DNA from: Polytrichum commune
Lineage: Eukaryota > Streptophyta > Polytrichopsida > Polytrichales > Polytrichaceae
Reading direction: 5' to 3'
DNA: 64,000 nucleotides
Assembly: GCA_950295325.1 (NCBI GenBank)
Contig: OX485804.1
Location: 21,082,001-21,146,000 of the forward strand
Positions 13,085 through 24,163 of the stretch are shown piece after piece. Every line of letters starts with the position of its first letter. The first letter of the stretch is position 1. Below the pieces are notes generated by a model. That model worked only from the letters and a program-made list of their open reading frames with translations. It was not told where the DNA came from and did not search any database. A program made the position numbers and the translations under genes.

Positions 13085-14519
13085 TTTCAATACTATATGT
13101 TTATTTATGTGTAATTTATATAAATTTTCTTGATAGGCAGATGGCATTTAAATCTTTGCTTTATTATTTGGGTTTTAGGTTCCCCTTGAATAAGTTATCA
13201 TTTAATTTATATTTTAAAAGTTGAACAATTCCAAAACCCTTACATGTTCCTTCATGTGAGGCCATTTCAAGAAATCATAAACACTTCTATAATACTTTGA
13301 AGATCATACAACATACGTGTTGTGTGTGCACATTGTGAAGGACACAAAGCATTAGTTTCATGCTTTATATCACAAGACATGGATTGATTGTAAATACAAT
13401 ATTGCAAATACTAAATATTTTGGTGTGGTTGAACAAATTATGCTCATGTAGAACAATTGCAATCATCTTTTGTGGATACAATCATGTGTTTGTATTTCAA
13501 CATCGTTTGATTTTTGTTTTATTTTATTTTATTTTATTTACAAGTTAGTTTTATGTGCACAAAGTTGTGTTTTACATGTAGTTTGTATATAATCTTTTGC
13601 GGATATGAAATTCTAAGTGTGGTGGCACAAAATATTGTATGCACATCATGTTCCGCACATCGAAATGCCAAACACATTTATACTCTACATGTATTTTGTA
13701 GATCTCCTTTTGTGGATTAAGTATATGAGATGTGATAGCATACAATATTTTGTGCTTGGTTTGTTTTGCAAATAAATATGTTGAACACAATTGTTTTTTG
13801 AATGTAGATTTATATGTCCTTTCTTTGTGGGTCAATAGTGGGGAGTATAAGATATATAACTAGGAGTGGATAACACCCCCCCCCCCCCAAGATACACACA
13901 TTGACACACAAAAACCCATACACATATAAACATGTCAACGAACCAACCCCAAATCCAACAAATGCATTGCCACCCCTCTCTCTTCTCTTGGGTTACTTAC
14001 AAGGATTGCCTCCAAAAGGAGAAAATAACAATTGTCTCATGGCCTTGCTCAATAAACCCAACTCTTATTTGCACCTATGATCAAGGTGAAGTGTCCCTTA
14101 TTTGTGTCAACACCCATGCTTGGCATTGTCTCTCTCTCTCTCTCTCGTCTCTCAGGAGGAGATGTGAATGAAATAGTATGAGTAGTCATATGCAAAGCCC
14201 GTGCAAATGGAGACACATATTGACATTATGGTGTTAGAACACTTGATGCTTAGAGCAACATTATTATATATGTTTTATATTCTAGTGGTAGAACATTGCA
14301 CTTCCAATCTACCTACCTTAAACACCTAAATTGTCAATCCATAGGGGATGCATAACACACCAACCACCTTTAATCCTCCTTCAACCTACAGTCAAACATG
14401 GTTTGAACTTCCTTGAAACGTCAATCGTCATGCATGAAGTCATTACTTGAGCCTTCTTCAAACCAAACTATTAAAGAGGCATGATAGTACGGAGGTATGT
14501 AGTGTTAGCATGGATGCGT

Positions 14520-14790
14520 ATTAACATAGAATTAGTGTAGTATGTGACGTTATGGAATAAAAAGTCAACATGCAACAATGACAACGATAACAACATGACA
14601 CATGTGAGTGTGTGGTTTGACTTCTTTGGTGGATTATTTTAATGTCAACACCCGTGATACGAGAGGAATGTAACAACAAGGAGGGAGATTTAAAATTGAG
14701 CACATCCATTCCCTAAGGTTTCAAGATATAAGAGAAAAGTGACATTACAGAGGGTGACATTATGGAGGTTATGGTGTATTTACCTAAGGA
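14520..14790. repeat. Dispersed repeat family D
   Basis: Contains AGAATTAGTGTAGTATGTGA and, about 150 bp on, CCTAAGGTTTCAAGATATAA. The same order of motifs recurs at 45665-45935, and the first part also lies inside the 43.7-45.2 kb array. Confidence 0.6.
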
Positions 14791-15739
14791 TGATAAAGGG
14801 TCGAGAGTTGATGGCCATACATGTATGTAAGGGACAACCCATGCCCTATCTATAAGGCCATTGTACACGTCCACATGTGACAAATCTACCATGTCTAAGT
14901 GTGCAACATCTACTCTAAGGTGGCCATACATGAGACTTAATTTGAGGTATCCATGCAATGAGTACACCCAACCCTAGGGGTGATCTTAGGCATCCACGCA
15001 TGAGACATCCAATCTTATATTTCCAATCTACCACATGTTTCTAATCAAGGGGATTAGGAGAGGGAAGCTAACATATGAGTGACAAGCAGTGAGCGGTGAC
15101 GCGTGAGCAATGATGTCAAATTTAATAAGTGAACACATATTTATGATACATGTTCTAAAAATGGTAATTGCATTTTTATAAATTTTCAATTATAGAGTGA
15201 TCACATCTTGATTGAACAATAATGAAGGAAGCCTATTACCATGGATACTTAAAAAAAATATCAGTCCATTATTGTTTTTTATTAAATCAATCCATAACAA
15301 TATATATTACTTACTATAATTCTTAAGCATGTAGCTGAACACAACACTTGGAATATTACCCACATTTTATAACACCTCCAAGTTCAAGTAGCCGCATGAT
15401 CTCGTTGTAGAAACACGTTGAGCATGAATGAACTTGTCATTTTCATAGTTCACTTTGCAAAAAAATCTAAACACATAATAAAAATATTTGCAAAACACTC
15501 GTTTTTCTTTCTTTCCCAAAGATTAAGATGACATTGTCGTAATTTTTTCTTCTTCTTTTTATTGCTCAACAATATATTGAACGTACATGTGATATATGCA
15601 AATAATACATTCTCCCTCCAAGGTGTTCATAATGCAACACCGCAATATATTTGTAATGATGTTGTTTTGTTGATGTTTTATCTTGAAGATCCAAAGTGAA
15701 CAAAATAATTATTCTTTTAATTTCTCAATTATAATTTCA

Positions 15740-16154
15740 AGGTTGGTCACGAACCTTGGACTTGTATGAATCCATTTCATTTGGCCAATCCTCGTAACCC
15801 AAATAAAACGGTTAGTCTCACAATTCTTTTTGTTCACTTTTTTTTTGGTTTATTTTATTTCTTATTGTATTTTTATTGATTTGTTGTTTTGCTTACTTTA
15901 TAATTGTTTTGTAGGTAGTCAAATTCACATCGTTCTTACTCGTTCCTTCTTTTATTATTACTTGTGGATTGAAGCACGTGCCTTTGCCTTTTCAAAGGAA
16001 TACTGATAGCGATCTTCCAGAGAATGGTATGGATTTGGATGATGATGTTTTATACAACTTCACGGGTGATACTTCTCAACTAATGAGAGATGATGGTGTC
16101 ACCTTGGAAGGGCCCACGAGAGAAACATACATTATTCTTCCAAGTTTTGATTAA
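15740..16154 (+). pseudogene. Second methyltransferase-like gene fragment
   Basis: Two short exon-like blocks: VGHEPWTCMNPFHLANPRNP (about 15743, then a GT at about 15810), and after TTTTGTAG at 15915 a frame that runs to a TAA at 16154 and contains LMRDDGVTLEGPTRETYIIL. This last stretch aligns with MREDGVPWRGAREK and the following hydrophobic strand of the gene at 1-6374. Stops follow where motif I would be, so the fragment is truncated. This is inference from a short match. Confidence 0.4.
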
Positions 16155-17255
16155 TGGTTTGTCAAAATCTAAAGGCACTTTTGCAAATGTCGTTGCATCC
16201 ACTAATGTAGTGTAAAACAATTTACTTTATTTGAGAGATTTTTTGAATAATTATATAACTTCAATGCCAACTTACATGCTCTCATTGATTGTCTCTTAAT
16301 AATTGTATATTGGCTCTTTAATAGGACCTTCTAAACATGCTTGCCACACTTTGAAGCGTCTTATCTTGACATTATAAAGTGACAAAGATGTTTTTATTTT
16401 CATCTTGAAGCCTTTGATTACACGATCCCCTTTATCTATTGGCAAAGACACCAATTTAGAAGACTTGGATGATTCTCCAATTTTTAATCGCAAGGCTATC
16501 AATCTATTTCGTGAGTAAGTTATGCTTATTTATCTTTGTTTAAATGTTTTATTTGGTAGATATCATCATTTTTATCTAAATCATATTGTATATGTGTTTT
16601 TATAAATATTATAAAGACATAAAAAATATTAATGAATACGTCAATAATTATAAAGACATTTATGTTGTCATTTGCTAGCAATGTGAAACCATAGTGGCGT
16701 TGATGTTGGTAGTATGTTTTTGAAGATCCAAGATTTTTAGCAAGTCCATCACTCTTATGAATGCACCATGTCTATGTTGAGACTATGTCTTCCGTTCTTG
16801 CTGCTCAATCTTCCCTTACTTCAAACCCATAGAAAAGCTATATATATATATATATACATTATGATTGATGGATTTTTAATTTGATAGAGTTAGAGAGTGA
16901 ATCATGTCTAACATCCATCACTGCAACTTATGATGATGATTATTTTTGGTTAGCACACATTCAAATGTCATAACGGAAGGAATCTTTATTGGTGTACATA
17001 TTTAATGTACATTCACTTCAACTATATCTCAGAGTTACACATGTTTGTGTCCAACTCTATCTTCTTTGCACTCTCGTTATTTGTGTCGTATCATTGATTT
17101 ATTACAATATTAAGTATCCATTGCAACATATTTTGTTTCATTTTTCCATTTGTTCATACTATGAATGTTAATGATAATCATTATTTTCACTTTAACTTTG
17201 TCCATTTCATTGTCATAGGGCATATGATACAACCATGAAAATTTGTATATAATAT

Positions 17256-17286
<31 letters not shown>

Positions 17287-18340
17287 TGCACATATGTCAT
17301 AGTCGTGTACATATTATTCTTTTCTCGTTGTTCACTACTTACAATCTAGCATTCATGTTGTTCATCCTCCCCGCCCTTCTTGTTACAAAACCCTAAAATT
17401 GATATTCTTCATGCCAAAATACCACGGTCACAGGATACTAGTGGGCTTATTACCAAATAATTCGCCACCCTCACCACTCACAAGATAACACTCCCTGTGA
17501 TATGGGTTACGGTAAGCCTTTAGCCCTTACTTAAGATTAGAAAATGCGAGCTTAAGCCCATCCCTCGAGGTAAGATTTCTTTGAACAATTGCCGAATTGG
17601 TGCGTTGGTGCAAAGTTTGTGCTCAAAGTTACACACATCATGCAATCTTTCAAGGGTGCAAAGAGTTTACTCTCAATGTGGAATAATGTTACATAGATTG
17701 AACATAGCAATAATTTTGTTCCTCTTTCTTATAATCAAACTCTATGTATGCATATTTGTAACCTCGATGACAACTAAAAATTGTTGTGCACACCTCGTGT
17801 ACACAACTAACCTCATTTTTATGATTGTTGGTTGTATGGGCACATGCAAAGCAACACCTTTAAAGATGTAGTTATATGTGTTTGCTATTGTGAAGAAGGG
17901 GGGACTTGAGATTTTGTATTGTGTGATGTTTTATGAATGACTAGTGAAGATGTTGGTAAATGGCCATATGTAGATACACAATTGCCGATACGTTGTGTTT
18001 ATGGCAAACAATGAGCGATATCTCACACATGTGGTAAATCGAGCTAGGGTTGCATGTTGTGTAAACATTTACTTGGGTTCCAAACTCAAACATGGTTTTT
18101 GTGGTAGTCAATGGGTCAACTATGGTGTGAAATGCATAAGGTTCTCATTTAACATATCAACCACTCTGAAAGTTTTTTCACACTATTCTCTGAACATTGG
18201 GAAATAAGTATTTAGAGAATCAAGTTGATTTTGAATACAACTTTTTTGAAGAAGGTAATGCCTTGAAAGAGAGTGACCCCACCTACCCTCCCGGTATCTC
18301 TCAAGGTTAGGTTCTCTATGCTAGTTGTCTTGAGATTACT
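16155..18340. other. AT-rich intergenic region
   Basis: No gene can be supported. A TA run (16841-16855) and a GATA microsatellite (about 17258-17286) are present. Short open frames have no protein-like features. Confidence 0.6.
17258..17286. repeat. (GATA)n microsatellite
   Basis: Seven copies of ATAG/GATA in a row. Confidence 0.9.
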
Positions 18341-18344
18341 TGCT

Positions 18345-18735
18345 CTATATGAAACATGTAACTAGTACAAGATAATTAGCATATCCAAATTGTAGCTATA
18401 GCCATTTTCCTCATAATTTATGGAGCTCATATGAACATCACGTTCATTGTCAAGGTGAAGAATTTATGGGCTACTAATTGATCTTATAGATCCCTCAAAC
18501 TATGTTGTTAGTCACTTCTAGAATGGTTAACAACCCATTTTTAACAAATATACTTTTGGTGCATGTTCTTAGATACACACTTTAAAACTCACCACTTGCA
18601 TCTTGGTATTTCGAGATCAAATACCGAATTGGATAGATGCCATAGCCACTTTCTCATCATTTTTGGATGTTCATTTGTATATATTATGTATTATGAAATG
18701 GATATTTTTGTGCTCAATAAATGGTCATATAAGGT
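18345..18735 (+). repeat. Dispersed repeat family A, two partial copies
   Basis: 18345-18550 and 18640-18735 both carry the forward family A motifs (GGAGCTCATATGAA; GCTCAATAAATGGTCATATA). Confidence 0.55.
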
Positions 18736-18888
18736 GGAGGGTGCTAAAACCAACACCCCACCCAAAACCAACACCTACAAACACCTCCCAATTGTCAACA
18801 CTCTACTATCTTGAACCGTTCCCCCATGTGTAGGAGTGTCTAGGCCCACGGAATGACGGTTTTAGATGCCATTTGTGGCCCCACCTCA

Positions 18889-19833
18889 TAGAGGCCTCCA
18901 TTACCTTCATGCAAGGGCCTCGGGCTAGATCACATCTGCCCAGGGTTGGGCCCCACCCGGGCACACCTCCTTCAGTGCCTGGATGAAGCCCATGCTCCAT
19001 GCCCGCTTCGCCCAACTTCGAAAATTAAAATTGCCCTTGCATTCTTGAAGGCCTCTTGTTCATATAACCCATATTGAGTGCACTTCATCTTCAAGGTCCA
19101 AAATCAAATTTATATTCACTTCCATTGAGTAAATAAGCAATTAATTGGGATTCCATTTTCAAAGTGGAACTGTCAATAAAGCATGTAATTAACTTGGAAG
19201 TCAAAAATATTACAAAACCCTCATTAGCATTGAGGTTATAATTTGTGTGACTTACCATTGAAAGGGTAATTGTCATTCCAAACAAGTGTAATTAAGCACA
19301 TCATTCCTCATATATAAATCAAATCATGATTAATTCCAATAAGTGCATTTTATAATTAAGTAGGCTTAATTAATATGGTAAGTATATTTTTGGTTTAATT
19401 AAGAGTAATCCAACTTAATTACATTCAATCACACTTAATTAGAATGACAAAGATCCTTTCAATGGTGCGTCACAATGATTATAACCTTAGTGCTAATGAT
19501 GGTTTTGTAATATTTTTGACTTTCAAGTTAATTACATGCTTTATTGATAGTTTCACTTTGAAATGAAATCCCAATCAATTGCTTATTTACTCAATGAAAG
19601 TGAACATATATATTGGATTTTGGACTTTTCAATATGAAGTGCAGTGCACTCAATATGGGCTATATGGACAAACGACCTTCAAGAATGCAAGGGTAATTTT
19701 ATTTTTTGAGGTCGGGCGGAGCGGGCAGGGAACATTGGGCTTCATCCGGGCAGTGAAGGAGGTGGGGCGGGGCCCAACCCTAGGCAGATGTGATCTAGCC
19801 CAGGGCCATGTAGGCTAGGTAATGGGCTCCACT
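18889..19833. mobile_element. Foldback element with arms of about 400 bp
   Basis: The left arm (about 18889-19320) and right arm (about 19400-19833) are diverged reverse complements. Matching anchors are GGGCTAGATCACATCTGCCC / GGCAGATGTGATCTAGCCC, CCCTTGCATTCTTGAAGG / CCTTCAAGAATGCAAGGG and CATATTGAGTGCACTTCAT / GTGCACTCAATATGGGC. The loop is about 80 bp and AT-rich. The arm tips are GC-rich and the arm bases AT-rich. No open frame spans the element, so it would be non-autonomous; target duplications were not identified. Confidence 0.75.
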
Positions 19834-21124
19834 CTATCGTGGGTTGGTTTAAGGTCGGTTTAGGATGGCTTGTAAATGCATAGTCTAACCATTCTATTCA
19901 CAAAGCATAGGAGGTAGGCCCACAAAGCACAATGGGGGTCGGTACTTGAGATGCAAGGTGACCGTTTGCAAATGAATTGGGTGGGATCATGGAGGTGGCC
20001 ATGTGGCTTAGTGCACCGTTACTAGTTGGGCTTTGATCTAGCTTGGGTTTAGTACCCACCTATGTTGTTGGTTCTAGGCAATGAAAGCAGGGGCCGTCAT
20101 CATATGCAAGGTTGTCATACACATGGCCTATGGATTGGTGTGAGGAAGCTAGTGTTTTTGACTTTAAATATTCAATTGAGGCTGAAAATGTTTTTTCTTT
20201 CTTTATACATATGTTTAGCTCAAAGGCTAATGTGGATTTTTTATATCAATCACATAGTCACATGTATGTGTAGTAGCATAAAGTGTTGGTTTAAGCACAC
20301 TCTACCTTAGTCCCCCCTTCCCCATTATTGAGCCTAGCAATATAGTATCGCTTCATCATATTCTTCGTGATTAATTTTTACGATTGCTACAAGGATGAGA
20401 CAATGCCCAATCCAATCCAATGGTCAAATTTGTATGTGGACTTAAAAGTGCGCATAATATGGCCACATACAATAGAGTTATTAGTAAAGTTCCTCAAAGA
20501 GGGACAAACCACGGGGTTTGATCATTCTTTGAGAAAACTTTCTATCAAGAGCTCATCAACTTGTCATGTATGGGAGCCTATTTTGAAAGTTGGGTGAAAG
20601 TTTTGGGACCTCCTATTTCCACCTAGACTAGACATACCCATTTTCGATTACCCCCCCCCCCCTTCTCAATCTTAATACATAGAGTCCCCTAATGTTGTGA
20701 ACTTTCACACATGTAGTTGTCATTTTCTAACATGATGGAAAAAGTCATGAAAAATCACACATGTAGCCTTCACATTTGACGTGATGAAAAAAAAACAGTC
20801 AAAAGGGCACGGATTTGGGTTCCTTGAGAAGGGCACTACATGTACTCAAGTTTTCGTCTCCCAATCAACATAAATAAGTTGACTTATGATGTGAACATGG
20901 GTTGGGAGAGAATCTTGTCTTTAAAATTTTATAGTAATTTCAAAACTTGGAAATAGATTGTGATTCTTTATTAGACATTGTGATATCAATTTCCAAATAT
21001 GTGAAAAATCAACCCAATATCACACATGTACCACACGTATGCGAAATTACTTAGATTAATGGAAATAGGTCTATCTACTCTATCAAACTTTGAGAGAATT
21101 GTAATATCTAAAATTAGCTATGCG
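19834..21124. other. Intergenic region, no gene seen
   Basis: Moderately repeat-like sequence with a C12 run at 20651-20662. Nothing codes convincingly. Confidence 0.55.
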
Positions 21125-21365
21125 CATAAACCCCTTTGTCCTAAATTCCTAGTCAACCTATGCAAGGCTAGCATGGCCTACCTGTCATGGTAGGACAAGC
21201 TGGAAAGCTAATTTTCAATAGCCTGACACCAATCTTTGTGCGTGGTGATTTCAACGTTAAGAAAACTTGGGTGACTTGTGGCCATTCTCATAATCTTAGG
21301 GTTTGGACTAAACCCATGGTTTTTCCAACTTTACTCTACAAGTAAAGCATTTTTCTATGTTTTTC
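21125..21365 (+). repeat. Dispersed repeat family C
   Basis: Anchors: CCTATGCAAGGCTAGCATGG, GGTAGGACAAGCTGGAAAGC and GGACTAAACCCATGGTTTTT. It is related to 41944-42170 and, more weakly, 59870-60030. Confidence 0.65.
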
Positions 21366-21529
21366 TATGGAGTTTGAACAGCATTTTTCTCAAGGCAATG
21401 GGAATTTTGCATGGTTGTGGATGGAAATTGAGAAGCTGGGAAGGGGTGGGCAGAGCTGCTTCAGGTGAGCGATGTTGGGAACGGTGGGAACGCGTGCGCT
21501 TGGAGGGAACAGAAGGGAGTTTGAAAAGT

Positions 21530-21557
21530 GACCGTTGGATCAGATTTGACCGTTGGG
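21530..21557 (-). promoter_or_regulatory. Two MSA-type (AACGG) cell-cycle boxes
   Basis: GACCGTTGGA (21530-21539) and GACCGTTGGG (21548-21557) are, on the minus strand, TCCAACGGTC and CCCAACGGTC. Both match the full M-phase-specific activator consensus YCYAACGGYY bound by plant MYB3R factors, which drives G2/M genes such as CDC20. They sit in a locally GC-richer patch about 2.6 kb before the CDC20 start codon, so linkage to that gene requires a long 5' UTR intron or a distal promoter. Confidence 0.45.
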
Positions 21558-23179
21558 CTGCTTCTTCGTCACTCTGACAACTAACGCATTACTCTGAGCC
21601 CAACCCCTTCTTGCCCTCTCCTCATTTAACCCCTAATAAGTAACTTACTAAAGGCCCGGGAGACCAAACCAAAGAAAACTTATCATGTTGCTTGCCACGT
21701 TTTTTGCGAACTTCTTTTGGTTCATTGGGTAGGAAATCTTGTTTGTTTTATTTGTGAATTTTTTTTTTTTTTTTTTTTGGTTGGGTATATTGATGTGTAC
21801 CAAAATCATTGTCTAGATGTATTTCGAATCTCTTCATGTTTCTCATGGAGTTAAAATTTTCCAAAAAGTAATCTTGCTCATTGCCCCATAGATTTTTTAT
21901 GTGTTAGAAAATATATTGTATGGAGATTGTGTTAAGGGATTCTTGGCAATATCATTCTTAAACCGGTCGTAATCATGTGTAGTTTTGTGACGATGGGGGC
22001 TATTGTATAGTGTTGTTTGGATTGACACTTCTGCATTCATACTGGCCAAAAGGTAATTGCCACGTGGGTTTCAACATAGTCTTGACCAATGTGAATATGA
22101 CACGTGGAACATTTCTTCCAAATGTAAGGATTTTGTGTCTAGTCATACAACGCCTCACAATACTTAGTATACTTAGTAGAATAGGTATATATTTCCCACG
22201 ACCAGGTCTCAACTTTTGTTAGATGTTGCTCATCATTAAAGTGAAGGAGCCTATTCTATCCAAATTATGGGTGAAATTAAAATTCAATCTATCCATATGC
22301 CTAAGAATAACAACAACATGTTTTGGCAAGTCCATCCAAATTTGTAACATGTTGTTCAAAAAGTTGATGTATTCATCCATTAAGAGTAGTGGAATTTATG
22401 ATAAAACACCCCCCTGTGCAATACATAGGCCGCTAACTTGCAACAAGGTTTTCATCCAAGAATCACGCTCTGGACACGTTACTTTGAAACGAAATTGATT
22501 TTAAAGTCCGGGAAGCTGAAAAGGCTGATGTTAACTTGTTGGTCTAATTAAAAGAAAGACTTGAGACTTCTTGGAACTACGTTTTCAAATAATGACGGAA
22601 ACTTATCACTACTGGGGTTTATATAGGGGACATTCCAACATGAAATATGCCTCATTTTCAACTGCATTATAGGGGCTAATGTGGCATGTTCTACTACCTC
22701 TAGAGATAGGGATACTTGTCCATTTTCAAAGGCAAGTCTACGCTTTGAAGGTGCGGTAGGCAGCGATACGTTTATAAGCAGTGGATCGAGTGCAGCTGAA
22801 ATCTTGGATTGTGTCTTTCCTTAACTTGCCACTTCCAATCATCTCTGTGGCAGTTTCACACTTAATTGCTTCAATAAATGCATCGAGTTGCGAGAAAGAA
22901 ATTATCATAATAGCCTAGCCTAAATCAAATTCAAATCCTGGAACAAACAGTTACCGAAGAATGTCAGTCATCCAGTTAGTAAGCTTGATTCAGTAAACTA
23001 GCACGGATTTCTAGGATAGAAAAAATGATAAATGATGATCATCACTGGTTTGGAGCCATTCTGATCGGTCATTAATCTAACGTTGCAACAAAACAGGAGC
23101 AATAGAAGCCATAACCACCTGCACTCCAAATCCCCCTGGCTGTTCCTCTTCCTTATCTCATTCTTTTCTTCGCCTTTTG

Positions 23180-23910
23180 TCTCGAGCGGTCAGAACAAAT
23201 TCCCAGACGATTTAGATTCTTTTCTAAAATACTAACTTCAATTCTGTTGGCAAGCCTAACCCTCTGGTCGTTGGCAAATTCTTTGATGACATAAACCCTG
23301 TGCATGCTTTGGGTGGCTGGGGGTCACAGTTCTTGCTGTCTTCGCAGTTTTGAGGTCGAGTGTTCGCATGTGATCTGTGGATTGATATCACGTTTTGCCT
23401 CAAGCGGTCCGAATAAATTCTCAGACGCTTGCATTCTTTCAAAATACTTACTTCACTTCTCTTGGCAAGCCTAAGCTTGCGTTGTTTTCAGATTTGGTAA
23501 CATAAATCTGTGCATGGTTTGGTGGTTAAGGTCGCAGTTCTTGCTGTCAAGCTTTCAAAATTTTGGGGTCTTGTATTTTGAATGTAATCGGTGGTTTGAT
23601 GTTTACTTATGTCTAAAGTGGTCTGAACAAATTCTCAGACGATTACATCATCCGAGGATACTAACCTCACTTCTCCTGGCAAGCCTAATCTCTGTTGTGT
23701 AGATTTGGAAATATAAACCTGTCCATGCTTTGGTGGTTGAGGTCACAGTTTCTGCTGTCAACTTTGCAGTTTTTAAAATTTCGAGATCTTGTATTTGAAT
23801 GTAATGGGTGGTCTGATGTCACTTTATGTCTAAAATGGTCTGAACGAATTCTCATAACCTTTGACAATACTTTCTCTCAGCAAGCCTAATATCTCTTGTT
23901 TGCAAATTTG
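23180..23910 (+). repeat. CDC20: Tandem repeats of about 220 bp upstream of CDC20
   Basis: Three to four diverged copies follow one another, each with a CTTCTCTTGGCAAGCCTAA-like phrase, a TGTGCATGCTTTGGTGG-like phrase and a TCTGAACAAATTCTCAGACG-like phrase (anchors near 23250, 23465, 23675 and 23870). They lie in the probable promoter or 5' UTR of CDC20. Confidence 0.75.
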
Positions 23911-24163
23911 ACTCAACGTTGAGTCTATCATAATGCTTTGTGGAGAGCTTGTTGTCATTTGCAATTTTTAAAGAATTAGTGCTTACAGTTCAGTTTATCT
24001 GAGGCTAGGGTACAGTATTTGCATTGATCGGTGGTTTGCTTTGGTTTGATGTCTCCATACCTGGGTGGTGTTTGAGAATTGGTATAGTTGATCTGCTGGT
24101 ATTATTGTTGTCGCCCTCGGTAAGGCAGGGATTGTGTGTACGCGAAGATTTTGTGATTTGGAT

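Larger units (their letters stand above)
8560..15720. other. Gene-poor intergenic region with dispersed repeats and microsatellites
   Basis: No gene can be supported here. The stretch holds copies of the dispersed repeat family A (8971-9130, 9281-9410, 10720-10868, 10925-11050), a CAAAA/CAAA microsatellite (9830-9864), a G12 run (11045-11056), a CA run (13059-13084), TTTTA repeats (13517-13541), a C13 run (13876-13888), a TC run (14128-14146) and a family D repeat (14520-14790). Open frames are short and lack protein-like composition. Confidence 0.7.

Noticed and set aside
21278-21577. 99-codon plus-strand frame before CDC20
   Set aside because: Its 5' half is dispersed repeat family C and the rest is a GC-richer promoter-like patch; no homologue recognised.
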